NCBI RefSeq assembly: GCF_000215085.1
Contig: NC_015589.1
Location: forward strand, 2,368,120-2,432,119
Length of the DNA: 64,000 nt
Source of the DNA: Desulforamulus ruminis DSM 2154
Lineage (GTDB): Bacteria > Bacillota > Desulfotomaculia > Desulfotomaculales > Desulfotomaculaceae
Reading direction: 5' to 3'
A model generated the notes under the pieces. The model was not told the origin of the DNA, did no database searches, and saw only the letters and a program-made list of their open reading frames with translations. The position numbers and the translations under genes are program-made. Below, piece by piece: positions 53,296 through 61,974 of the stretch (positions within the stretch are counted from its first letter, which is position 1; every line of letters begins with the position of its first letter).

Positions 53296-53499
53296 TTGAT
53301 TATTCAAGAGTTAGTCAACGGGAAAATGACCATTAAAACCCTTGCCAAATACTCTCTCCTCCCTTTAGAAAAATCTTCTGTAGCCAAATTCGAACCCTGC
53401 ATCGACAGCTATGAGCAGCTTATTTTTATTGAAACCCGGCCTTACCAACAATTAAATCCTTATTTTGACCATTATGGTCAACTGATTTGCATATCTTAA
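53296..53499 (+). CDS. Small unknown protein ahead of cluster 2
   Basis: A 67-residue ORF starting at TTG 53296, seven bases after a strong GGAGGT. It is not related to anything I know. The second half contains two near repeats: SYEQLIFIETRPYQQLNPYF and DHYGQLICIS share a YxQLIxI pattern. A good ribosome site makes translation likely despite the TTG. It stands between the putative promoter and the second hydrogenase operon, as if it were its first gene. Confidence 0.45.
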   Translation: MIIQELVNGKMTIKTLAKYSLLPLEKSSVAKFEPCIDSYEQLIFIETRPYQQLNPYFDHYGQLICIS

Positions 53500-53661
53500 A
53501 ACCCATTTATAACGGATTTCCATGCCACAAGCACTGGTTTCCAGTGTTTCTTGTTTGAACCCTTTAGACCCTCTGCTTCACACGGTCTGGAAATCAGTTA
53601 TTTTTATGAAAGGTGGTGGTACTAAAAAAGCTTACTGCTTAAGACAAAAAGGGGTTTTATT

Positions 53662-53745
53662 ATGGTGGCAAAAAATTTTTTTAGAGATGCCACTGGTTTG
53701 CAAGACACAAGAAGTACCGCTATCTTCAAGACGCATGTTCAATAA
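53662..53745 (+). CDS. Possible 27-residue small ORF
   Basis: ATG 53662 is seven bases after AAAAGGGG and opens a frame of 27 codons to a stop at 53743. It ends 30 bases before the hydC-like gene of cluster 2. It could be a leader peptide or chance; only the ribosome site supports it. Confidence 0.2.
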   Translation: MVAKNFFRDATGLQDTRSTAIFKTHVQ

Positions 53746-53775
53746 TGCGCTTCCGACGAAAGGAGGAACCCTTGC

Positions 53776-54258
53776 ATGGCTGCAGATTGTCAATGCAGTT
53801 GCGAATCCAATACTCAGAAACTGGACGAAATCTTCGCCCAATACCGGTGCAATCCTAACGGCCTGATTGTGGTTATGGCTGCCATTCAGGAGGCCCATGG
53901 TTATTTACCCAAAGACCTGCTGGTAAAAACAGCGGAGGAACTGAGTGTTCCGCTCAGTGACGTATACGGCGTGGCCACCTTCTACGCGGCCTTTAGCCTG
54001 CGCCCCAGGGGCAGGCATTCCGTAAATCTCTGCCTGGGAACTGCCTGTTATGTTAAAGGCGCTCCGGAGGTCCAGATAATGCTGGAAAAAGAAATGGGCA
54101 TTAAAGCCGGCAGCACCACGGAAGACCGCCGTTTTACCCTTGATTTGGTAAGATGTCTTGGCGCCTGTGGTATTGCTCCCGTTTTGACCGTCAACGGTGA
54201 AGTTTATCCCCGTATGACTGCGGATAAGGTATCCGAAGTATTAGCGAAATACGAATAA
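53776..54258 (+). CDS. [FeFe] hydrogenase NuoE-like [2Fe-2S] subunit, cluster 2
   Basis: A 160-residue counterpart of the cluster 1 subunit. Its [2Fe-2S] ligands are Cys86, Cys91, Cys127 and Cys131. The landmark HGYLPKDLL and GVATFYAAFSLRPRG stretches are preserved. The N-terminus carries extra Cys residues (MAADCQCSCESN), which the cluster 1 protein lacks. A textbook AAAGGAGG precedes ATG 53776. It is the first clear gene of the second operon. Confidence 0.95.
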   Translation: MAADCQCSCESNTQKLDEIFAQYRCNPNGLIVVMAAIQEAHGYLPKDLLVKTAEELSVPLSDVYGVATFYAAFSLRPRGRHSVNLCLGTACYVKGAPEVQIMLEKEMGIKAGSTTEDRRFTLDLVRCLGACGIAPVLTVNGEVYPRMTADKVSEVLAKYE

Positions 54259-54282
54259 CTTCCTCCAGGGAGGTGAATGGAT

Positions 54283-55992
54283 ATGAATTATGCTGAACTC
54301 GAATTATTAAGGGCAACCGCCAGAGAATCTATTAAAATCCGTTTAGGTGAAGACCCTTCCGATAACTTTAAATACCATGTGCTGGTTTGCGGCGGTACGG
54401 GATGTATCTCCATCGGCTGTCAGAATACCCTGCAGGCTTTGCAAAAATCCATTGAAAGTCATGGCTTACAGGATACGGTTAAGCTGGTGGTTACCGGCTG
54501 CATGGGCACCTGTGAAATGGGTCCGGTGATTACGGTATTCCCGGAAGGCTATTATTACTGCCGGGTTGAACCGGGCGATGTGGAGGAAATTGTTTCTTCT
54601 CATTTAAAAGAAGGAAAATATGTAGAACGTCTGTGCTATCACGCTGCAGATGCCACCGTACATCCTCGGAAAGCCGATATGGTATTTTTCAAGAAACAAA
54701 AACGAAATGCTCTGCGAAACTGCGGTATCATTAACCAAACTTCTTTGGAAGAATACATCGCCATGGACGGTTATAAAGCGCTGTCCAAGGTGCTGCAGGA
54801 AATGAGTTCCCAGCAGGTGGTCGACGAGATTAAAAAATCCGGTCTGCGCGGTCGTGGCGGCGCCGGTTTTCCCACCGGCGTAAAATGGCAGTTTGTGCTG
54901 GATCAGCAGTCCGACCAAAAGTATATTGTGTGCAACGGCGATGAGGGAGATCCGGGCGCCTTTATGGATCGTTCGGTTCTGGAGGATGATCCCTATTCGG
55001 TGATCGAAGCCATAACCATCGGCGGTTATGCCGTTGGGGCCAATAAAGGCTACGCCTATATCCGTCTGGAATATCCCCGGGCCATTGATCACTTTACCAA
55101 AGCCCTGAACCGCGCCAGGGAAGTGGGTTTACTGGGCAGTAACATCTTAGGCAGCGGTTTTAATTTTGATATTGAAATCCGCGTGGGCGCCGGCGCCTTT
55201 GTCTGCGGTGAAGAGACCGCCCTGCTGGCCTCCATTGAAGGCCGCCGGGGCGAACCCCGTCCGCGTCCCCCCTTCCCTGCGGTTTCCGGTTTATTCGGTA
55301 AACCCACTGTTATTAATAACGTTGAAACCTGGGCCAATATTTGTCCCATCCTGATCCATGGAGGAGATTGGTACGCCTCCATGGGTACGGAAAAAAGCAA
55401 AGGTACCAAGGTCTTTACACTGGCCGGCAAAATTACCAATACCGGGTTGGTTGAAGTGCCTCTGGGAATTACCCTGCGGGAGATGGTTGAAGATATCGGC
55501 GGCGGCGTGCCGGACGGTAAGGCCTTTAAGTCGGCCCAGACCGGCGGTCCTTCCGGCGGCTGTATTCCTGCAGCCTATCTGGATACGCCCATTGACTATG
55601 AAAATCTGGCGGCCCTGGGTTCCATTGTTGGTTCAGGCGGTATGATTATCCTGGATGAGGGAACCTGTATGGTGGACATCGCCAAGTTTTATCTGGGCTT
55701 TACCCAGGATGAATCCTGCGGCAAGTGCACCCCCTGCCGGATTGGCACCAAAAGAATGCTGGAGATTCTGGAACGCATTACCAAGGGACTGGGCAAGGAG
55801 GGTGATCTGGAACTGCTGATTGAACTGGCCAACTCCATTAAGGCTTCCGCCCTTTGTGGCCTGGGTCAGACGGCTCCTAACCCGATCCTCAGTACACTGC
55901 GTTACTTCCGTGATGAATATGAAGCGCACATCAAGGATAAAACCTGTCCGGCCGGTGTTTGTAAAATGCCCCGTAAAGGCCTAAAATCCTAA
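54283..55992 (+). CDS. [FeFe] hydrogenase NuoF-like flavin subunit, cluster 2, without ferredoxin tail
   Basis: A 569-residue NuoF-like subunit. It has the thioredoxin-like N-terminal domain (VCGGTGCISIGC, then GCMGTCEMG), the core GLRGRGGAGFPTGVKW, YIVCNGDEGDPGAFMDRS, and the DESCGKCTPCRIGT [4Fe-4S] site. It stops at CPAGVCKMPRKGLKS, so the C-terminal 2[4Fe-4S] domain of cluster 1 is missing. In syntrophic bacteria, subunits lacking this part belong to NADH-dependent hydrogenases that do not bifurcate; the same is possible here. ATG 54283 is preferred (nine bases after GGGAGG) to ATG 54277. Confidence 0.95.
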   Translation: MNYAELELLRATARESIKIRLGEDPSDNFKYHVLVCGGTGCISIGCQNTLQALQKSIESHGLQDTVKLVVTGCMGTCEMGPVITVFPEGYYYCRVEPGDVEEIVSSHLKEGKYVERLCYHAADATVHPRKADMVFFKKQKRNALRNCGIINQTSLEEYIAMDGYKALSKVLQEMSSQQVVDEIKKSGLRGRGGAGFPTGVKWQFVLDQQSDQKYIVCNGDEGDPGAFMDRSVLEDDPYSVIEAITIGGYAVGANKGYAYIRLEYPRAIDHFTKALNRAREVGLLGSNILGSGFNFDIEIRVGAGAFVCGEETALLASIEGRRGEPRPRPPFPAVSGLFGKPTVINNVETWANICPILIHGGDWYASMGTEKSKGTKVFTLAGKITNTGLVEVPLGITLREMVEDIGGGVPDGKAFKSAQTGGPSGGCIPAAYLDTPIDYENLAALGSIVGSGGMIILDEGTCMVDIAKFYLGFTQDESCGKCTPCRIGTKRMLEILERITKGLGKEGDLELLIELANSIKASALCGLGQTAPNPILSTLRYFRDEYEAHIKDKTCPAGVCKMPRKGLKS

Positions 55993-56013
55993 AGGTTAGG
56001 AGGGAAGAGGCAT

Positions 56014-57795
56014 ATGGCAACCGTAACACTAACCATTGACAATGTAAAACTTGAAGTTGAACAAGGTTCAACGATATTGGAAGCTGCTAAAAAAATAGGT
56101 ATCAATATCCCTACCCTTTGCTATATGAAAGAGATTAACGCCATCGGCGCTTGCCGTATTTGCGTAGTGGAAGTTCAGGGTGCCCGGGCCCTCCAGGCTG
56201 CCTGTGTGACTCCTGTAGCCGAAGGCATGGTTGTAAAAACCAATTCCGCCGTAGTTCGTGCTTCGCGCAAGATGACGCTGGAATTAATTCAATCCAATCA
56301 CCCGCAGGAATGCAACACCTGCTTGCGGAACAATAATTGCGAACTGCAATCCCTGTCTGAGGCAATGGGACTTAAGGAAATTCGTTTTGTAAGACCGGCC
56401 CAGAGCCATGGCAGGGACGACATTGATTCTTCGTCTCCTTCCATTATTCGCGACCCCCGTAAGTGCATCCTATGCCGCCGCTGCGTGGCGGTTTGTGAAA
56501 AAGTCCAGGGCATTAAGTGCATCAGCGCGGTTAACCGTGGTTTTGAGACCATTGTTGCTCCCCCCTTCAATCAGGGTCTGCTGGATGTTAACTGCGCCAT
56601 GTGCGGTCAATGCTCCCTGGTCTGTCCCACCGGCGCCATTACGGAAGTGGATGATACCGGGAAGGTTTGGCGCGCCCTGGATGATCCTAAAAAACACGTG
56701 TTGGTACAAACAGCCCCGGCGGTTCGTGTAGCCATTGCCGAGGAATTTGGCATGGAACCCGGCACGGTTAGCACCGGCAAACTGGTTGCCGCCCTGCGTC
56801 GTCTGGGGTTTGACAGTGTCATGGATACGGATTTCACCGCCGACCTTACCATTATTGAAGAAGGACATGAATTTATTCAACGGGTTACCAGCGGAGGCGT
56901 CCTGCCCATGATCACCTCCTGCAGTCCTGGCTGGATCAAATACATTGAAATGTATTACCCTGATTTATTGGCCCACCTTTCCACCTGTAAATCTCCGCAA
57001 CAGATGTTTGGCGCTCTGGCCAAAACCTTCTATGCGGAGAAAAAGGGCATCGACCCGGGCACCATTGTCAGTGTTTCTATCATGCCCTGCACGGCCAAGA
57101 AATTTGAAGCCCAGCGGGATGAATTAAAGGACAGCGGCCACCAGGATGTTGATATTGTACTTACTACCCGGGAACTGGCACGCATGCTTCGTGAAATTGG
57201 CATTGACTGGGATAGCCTTCCCGATGAAGAATACGATGCGCCCATGGGTCTTTCCACCGGCGCCGCCGTGATCTTCGGCGCCACCGGGGGCGTGATGGAA
57301 GCTGCGGTAAGAACGGTCTACGAGGTTCTCACCAAAGAACCCCTGCCGGACATTAACCTTACACCGGTCCGTGGTATGGAAGGAATCAAGGAAGCCACCC
57401 TTAAGGTGGGCGATCTGGATGTAAAAGTAGCCGTGGCCCATACTTTAGGCAACGCCCGTAAACTTTTGGATAAGATTCGGGCTGGAGAAGCCGATTATCA
57501 CTTTATCGAAGTGATGTGCTGCCCCGGCGGCTGCATTGGCGGCGGTGGCCAGCCCATCCCCACCAACCTGGAAGTCCGTCTCAAGCGCATTGCCGGAACC
57601 TATCAGGCCGACGAAGCCTTACCGCTCCGCAAATCCCATGAAAATCCGGCCATCACCGCCATTTATGAAGAATTCCTGGGTGAACCCCTGGGTGAAAGAT
57701 CCCATCATCTGCTGCACACCCATTATGTTCCCCGTGGGGTCTACCATAAACCGGAAGGTCTGCCGGAAAGAGTCCCCTGCGACGACCACCACTAG
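56014..57795 (+). CDS. [FeFe] hydrogenase catalytic subunit, cluster 2, TSCSPGW variant
   Basis: A 593-residue catalytic subunit. It carries the N-terminal [2Fe-2S] site (Cys36, 47, 50), His-ligated cluster (His96, Cys100, 103, 109), two [4Fe-4S] clusters (Cys151-161 and Cys194-204), and H-cluster motifs TSCSPGW (Cys303), MPCTAK (Cys359) and EVMCCPGGCIGGGGQP (Cys503, Cys507). The residue after Cys303 is Ser304, where most active [FeFe] hydrogenases have the Cys that passes protons. The tail ends HHLLHTHYVPRGV, then PCDDHH, without the extension of cluster 1. The start follows GGAGGG. Confidence 0.95.
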   Translation: MATVTLTIDNVKLEVEQGSTILEAAKKIGINIPTLCYMKEINAIGACRICVVEVQGARALQAACVTPVAEGMVVKTNSAVVRASRKMTLELIQSNHPQECNTCLRNNNCELQSLSEAMGLKEIRFVRPAQSHGRDDIDSSSPSIIRDPRKCILCRRCVAVCEKVQGIKCISAVNRGFETIVAPPFNQGLLDVNCAMCGQCSLVCPTGAITEVDDTGKVWRALDDPKKHVLVQTAPAVRVAIAEEFGMEPGTVSTGKLVAALRRLGFDSVMDTDFTADLTIIEEGHEFIQRVTSGGVLPMITSCSPGWIKYIEMYYPDLLAHLSTCKSPQQMFGALAKTFYAEKKGIDPGTIVSVSIMPCTAKKFEAQRDELKDSGHQDVDIVLTTRELARMLREIGIDWDSLPDEEYDAPMGLSTGAAVIFGATGGVMEAAVRTVYEVLTKEPLPDINLTPVRGMEGIKEATLKVGDLDVKVAVAHTLGNARKLLDKIRAGEADYHFIEVMCCPGGCIGGGGQPIPTNLEVRLKRIAGTYQADEALPLRKSHENPAITAIYEEFLGEPLGERSHHLLHTHYVPRGVYHKPEGLPERVPCDDHH

Positions 57796-57834
57796 GTTTC
57801 GCTCGGTCTGATTAAATGAAGTCTGTTGTGCAAT

Positions 57835-57876
57835 TAAGGAGGGCCTGCAGGATGCAGCCCTCCTTACTCTTTTTAT
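57835..57876 (+). terminator. Terminator of the second [FeFe] hydrogenase operon
   Basis: TAAGGAGGGC and GCCCTCCTTA form a perfect 10-base stem at 57835-57865, followed by CTCTTTTTATT. Confidence 0.85.
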
Positions 57877-57979
57877 TCAACCTTCTTTTCCGGACCAGTC
57901 TTTAAAGACACGCCCAAAAGAACTTCTACTCTAAGCAAAGCTCCTAATTTTCTATCCGTGGAAAGACCCTGAAGCAAGC

Positions 57980-58849
57980 TTATCGGCCCTGCAGCCATAT
58001 TTTTATTGTGCCGCTGCCGGACTCGGCCGGAACCAGGCGAAAACGAATGCGGACATACCGGGTAAAGAAAGTGCTTACTAAAATATACGACTGTCCCGGA
58101 GCCAGCTCAATCTCAGGCTCTTCGTCCATAAACAAAATATTGTCGGCACTATTTTGCAATTTGACCAGTATGTTCTTTGTCCCTATATTATGAATGATAT
58201 AGCTGTATCTTGAGTAATTCCAAACCTCCTGGGCTTCACTAAAGCCCGGCGTGCTTTGCACAACATAGGTCTCTTCCAGGTTCACTACCGGCCGGGTACA
58301 GCCGCCGGAAACCGTGCTGACCTCAAGCAGCGGATGCTTAGCGCTGTCGGGACTGTAGGAGCTATGAAAAAGCGCCACTCCCGGACTGTTAGCCGCTCCC
58401 AGGGCCAGTCCGTAATTAGTCCTTTGCCCCAAATGCCATTGCTTTATATATTTGGTAATATCCATGGAAACCATGGTTGTTTCGGAGGGCAGAGGCGCCG
58501 TGATTAAACTTTTCGCTAGGGCACAGGGTCTGTTGATAAAACTGGTGGTACACTCAGCAAAGGGTTCCCCGAGAACTCCCAGGGCGATGGCTCCAGGCAG
58601 GGCTCCTATAAAAGCAGGATCATACAAATGCAAAATTAGATCGGCGGAAACAATCCTCTCCTCCCTAGGGATGCCGGAAAGATCAAAAAAGATATAGGAA
58701 ATATAGCGGCTATAAAAAACGGACCCCACACTGGCTTTGCCAGTGGCCAGAAAGGATGGCCGGCACTGGGACTGACCCTTTCTTATGTTAGACACAAAAG
58801 TATCCCTCTCCGCGGGAATATTGATCATCGTCATCCTACCACACCCCAT
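57980..58849 (-). CDS. DNRLRE-type extracellular protein with DUF6385-like end
   Basis: A 289-residue protein without a clear signal peptide. The first 180 residues fit the DNRLRE (TGF-propeptide-like) fold of surface proteins: FLATGKASVGSVFYSRYISY, then LILHLYDPAFI, and HPLLEVSTV. The last 110 residues (EVWNYSRYSYIIHNIGTKNI, then ELAPGQSYILVSTFFTRYVR) look like DUF6385, often joined to spore or surface proteins in this group. It lies at the downstream end of the glycosyltransferase cluster and may be its target. Start uncertain among ATG 58849, 58834 and 58828. Confidence 0.6.
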   Translation of the reverse strand: MGCGRMTMINIPAERDTFVSNIRKGQSQCRPSFLATGKASVGSVFYSRYISYIFFDLSGIPREERIVSADLILHLYDPAFIGALPGAIALGVLGEPFAECTTSFINRPCALAKSLITAPLPSETTMVSMDITKYIKQWHLGQRTNYGLALGAANSPGVALFHSSYSPDSAKHPLLEVSTVSGGCTRPVVNLEETYVVQSTPGFSEAQEVWNYSRYSYIIHNIGTKNILVKLQNSADNILFMDEEPEIELAPGQSYILVSTFFTRYVRIRFRLVPAESGSGTIKIWLQGR

Positions 58850-58897
58850 GCCTTTTAAAAACTAGGTTAAACCTCCAGCACCAGCAGTACTTCATCT

Positions 58898-60454
58898 TTA
58901 TTTTTCCCGTGCCTCCCAGGGCACCAGACGGGGACAGGGGTCCAGAATGGAATCATATTGTTCCTGTATGCCGTAACGTCCCTGGGGATCCAATTCTTTG
59001 TAACGGTAATATTTACGAAGGCGATCCTCGGGCCTCATCCAGCCCAGATGTTTAACGCCTAAAGGATGATTTTTGCCCGGTGCGTCTCCAATATTGACAG
59101 GAAATCTTCCACAATGCAAAGGGGTTTGTTTCCACTGATAAGCAAACCCGGGGATATACCTTACCATAAAGGGGCGGTAGGTTTTGTGGGCATACCAGTA
59201 GCCGTCTTCCCGGAAATGATTCTCCGTCCACATGTCAAAAAGCCGAAAGGCATACCAGCAGACTTCCTTGGTCCGGGCCAGTTCTTTTAATGTTTCCGGA
59301 GCATGATCTTCAAAAATTTCATCGGCATCCAAGATCAAGATCCAGTCCGGATTGGTATCAATGGTCATTTGCCAGAGTTGCTTTCTTAAAGAAATTTCAT
59401 TGTTAAAACAAGAAGCTTCATTGGACTTTATGATTAGGGGAATTCCCTGCAAAAGGTCTTTGCACAGGGCTACGGTATGATCTTCGCTGGCATCGTCCAG
59501 AATGACCGCCTGATTGATGTATTCCCGGGCCTGCTGCAAAACTTTTGCCAAGTACCGGCCAGCCTCATTACGAACCAGCATAGCCAGGGTAATCCTGCTC
59601 CCCCGTTCCTCCTCTTCCTGGTTCAACGGGGCTTGCGGTCCGGGTGTTGTTGCCCCGGTCATGAGAACCTTCCCTTTATGTTCTTTAAGTGCTGCCAGCT
59701 CCGATTCCCGGTAAATATGAAAGGGCGGGAAATGTGTATCTGCATATAACTCTAATCCCAGAGCCACCGCCCGGATGCAAAAATGTCTGTCTTCCCCCCA
59801 CAAATGAAGGTTGTAGAGCTCACTGAAGGAAACGCCCAGGGCCAGACTTTTGCGGCTGATTAAGGTACAGGCTCCCAATCCCCCGACCTTATAAGTTCCG
59901 GGCCGGGATAACATTTCAAGAAACTCCAGGGTCCGCCGGCGAACTTCCTGTTCACTAAACTTCTGACCTCTGGGTGCATGGAACAACTGATATTGATCCG
60001 TTAGCCAAACCTGAGGCAAAGGAATGAACCCCGGGTCCCACCGGGTCCAAAATACTTCGGAAACAATGTCCTTTTGGAGAGATACTAAATGTACCAGGGT
60101 TTGGGGATGAAGATATAAATCCGAATCCACCAGAAACAAATAATCGTAACCTTCCTCATAAGCCATGGCAATAAACTTGTTTTTAAAATCAGCCACCCGC
60201 CAAATCAGTTCCTCACGCCAGTGGTGTGTTTTTTCATCCCGCAGATAAGGATTGTTTGACTCTGCTTTGATAATCCGAACAGCAGGGTTGGCCAGACGAA
60301 ATGCTTCCAGCAAATGATGATCGTTTTGGTCGTCTATAAATACGAAATCCACCAAAAGATTCTCTTGATGCAAATTACCCAGGGATTCCAGAAACTCTTT
60401 TAGGATCGCCTCTTTCTGCTTGACCGGGCTTGCCACCAGCACTCTTTTTTTCAT
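58898..60454 (-). CDS. Protein with two glycosyltransferase family 2-like domains
   Basis: A 518-residue protein with two GT-A-like halves. The N-terminal half (about 1-265) reads VLVASPVKQKEAILKEFLES and DYLFLVDSDLYLHPQTLVHL, the latter with a DxD-like metal site. The second half (about 280-510) starts ITLAMLVRNEAGRYLAKVLQ and has DWILILDADEIFEDHAPETL. It has no signal peptide, so it probably acts in the cytoplasm on a lipid or protein acceptor. ATG 60454 (AAGGGGTGACGGG upstream) is better than the TTG/ATG frame to 60508. It is encoded eleven bases after the next glycosyltransferase. Confidence 0.85.
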   Translation of the reverse strand: MKKRVLVASPVKQKEAILKEFLESLGNLHQENLLVDFVFIDDQNDHHLLEAFRLANPAVRIIKAESNNPYLRDEKTHHWREELIWRVADFKNKFIAMAYEEGYDYLFLVDSDLYLHPQTLVHLVSLQKDIVSEVFWTRWDPGFIPLPQVWLTDQYQLFHAPRGQKFSEQEVRRRTLEFLEMLSRPGTYKVGGLGACTLISRKSLALGVSFSELYNLHLWGEDRHFCIRAVALGLELYADTHFPPFHIYRESELAALKEHKGKVLMTGATTPGPQAPLNQEEEERGSRITLAMLVRNEAGRYLAKVLQQAREYINQAVILDDASEDHTVALCKDLLQGIPLIIKSNEASCFNNEISLRKQLWQMTIDTNPDWILILDADEIFEDHAPETLKELARTKEVCWYAFRLFDMWTENHFREDGYWYAHKTYRPFMVRYIPGFAYQWKQTPLHCGRFPVNIGDAPGKNHPLGVKHLGWMRPEDRLRKYYRYKELDPQGRYGIQEQYDSILDPCPRLVPWEAREK

Positions 60455-60465
60455 CCCGTCACCCC

Positions 60466-61974
60466 TTATGAACAAATAAAATCCATTACCAGGGGGCCAC
60501 TCCGCCACTCCGGGCAGCCTTTGCCAATAACCAGTAAAAGCAGTTGGTGAATTAAACTCCTCATCCGCTCCCCCGCTTGAAAATAAATGCCGTCATATCC
60601 TTTCTCCAGCATTGAGGAACAACTGTAAATTTCCCGGACAGCCAGGGCAGCCTCTTCCATAATCCGGGGATCAGCAGACCCTAGGGATACCTTTTTCATT
60701 AACTCCAAAAGTTCTCCGGTTAAGTCCGTCCTACTCACCCCGGATTCCGGCGTCAGCGTACCCTGGTAAATTTCCAGCAGTAAAACCGCCAGGGCCAGGG
60801 GCTTTTCCCCGGAGCCAGACAAAAACTGCCGAAAGGAATCTTTTTGCTGAACAGACCATCCTTGAATCAGGCTTTTACAATCCAAAAGGATGTTCCCTTT
60901 TTGTATGAGCCCCAGGATTTGAGCTAAAGGATAAGTAAAGTCCGTGCTTTTTTTTAGGGCTTGAAGATACATCTTTTCTGCTTGCAAAAAATCTCCGGAT
61001 AACCTGCAGGCGTCTCCAGCCAGACAAAATGCTTTGGCGTCGGAAAAGATCTTTTTGTCGGTTATTTTTATGACGGCCTGAAAAACCCGGGCTGCCTGGG
61101 AATATTTTTTTTGTTTCAGGCAGGCCAGCCCCTTCAGCAACAGCAGATCCCCTTGCACCGGCAGCATGGAGAGGGATTTATCCGTAAAGTTCAATAATTC
61201 CTCATAACGTCCCAAGGACCACAAGCCCATGGCCAGATGCACCAAAAGATCTGTAAAATATCCCTCTGCGCCACTCATTTTTACTAAAGCCTTTTCCAGG
61301 CACTCAACCCCTTGTTCTACCCGGTTGCCCTGGTAATATTCAAGGGCCAGGGAATATAAAAGGAAAGGATCGTCGGGGCTTCTTGCCAGTTCCCGGAAAA
61401 GGATGGAAGTATTACGGTTAAACTTATCTTTTTTTACTATTTCTTGTTCTAAATAGCCGTAATGAAAAACAACCAAAGGCGATACAGCCAGCCCGCTGCC
61501 GTTAACCTTTAAAATGGCAGGCGCCACCTGCTCGTGAATCGCCCCTGTAAAGCGGTATTCCGTTTTATTGCGAAACAGCCTTACCACCTTGTCAGCAGAA
61601 ACCGATGGTCCGCTCTCCTCAAAGAAATTCACAATATCCAGGAAATACCCCTCAACCTCCTCATTGGCCAGCAAGGAATAAAATTCTTTGACTCCGGTGG
61701 GTGCCAAAACTTCGTCGGCATCCAGCACCAAAATCCACTGACCGGTGGCTTGCTGCAGGGAAAAATTTCTGGCTTGGGAAAAGTCCCCGGTCCACGGAAA
61801 ATGAAACACCCTGAAACCTGAATCTCTTGCCAGGGAAACCGTACCATCGGAAGATCCGGTATCCACCACAATCACTTCATGCACCAGATCTTGCACGCTG
61901 TGAATACAGGATAAAATACAATGCTCCTCATTCTTGGTAATTAAGCATAAACTTACTTTTAACTCTTCACTCAT
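60466..61974 (-). CDS. Glycosyltransferase family 2 with TPR repeats
   Basis: A 502-residue protein. The N-terminal family 2 domain reads KVSLCLITKNEEHCILSCIH, VVDTGSSDGT and QWILVLDADEVLAP, the DAD motif being the metal site. From about residue 190 the chain is TPR-like helical repeats (FLLYSLALEYYQGNRVEQGV, then LLLLKGLACLKQKKYSQAAR). Such GT2-TPR fusions are common in clostridial surface- or flagellin-glycosylation clusters, where the repeats bind the protein acceptor. It overlaps the next gene upstream by eight bases. Confidence 0.88.
   Translation of the reverse strand: MSEELKVSLCLITKNEEHCILSCIHSVQDLVHEVIVVDTGSSDGTVSLARDSGFRVFHFPWTGDFSQARNFSLQQATGQWILVLDADEVLAPTGVKEFYSLLANEEVEGYFLDIVNFFEESGPSVSADKVVRLFRNKTEYRFTGAIHEQVAPAILKVNGSGLAVSPLVVFHYGYLEQEIVKKDKFNRNTSILFRELARSPDDPFLLYSLALEYYQGNRVEQGVECLEKALVKMSGAEGYFTDLLVHLAMGLWSLGRYEELLNFTDKSLSMLPVQGDLLLLKGLACLKQKKYSQAARVFQAVIKITDKKIFSDAKAFCLAGDACRLSGDFLQAEKMYLQALKKSTDFTYPLAQILGLIQKGNILLDCKSLIQGWSVQQKDSFRQFLSGSGEKPLALAVLLLEIYQGTLTPESGVSRTDLTGELLELMKKVSLGSADPRIMEEAALAVREIYSCSSMLEKGYDGIYFQAGERMRSLIHQLLLLVIGKGCPEWRSGPLVMDFICS

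Noticed and set aside
53522-53866. 114-codon frame before and across the start of the cluster 2 NuoE-like gene
   Set aside because: It overlaps the real gene by 90 bases in another frame, lacks a ribosome site and its sequence is not protein-like.
48046-57795. Tandem hydrogenase operons as an assembly duplication
   Set aside because: The two sets differ at the DNA and protein levels throughout, in domain content and in flanking sequence, so both are real.
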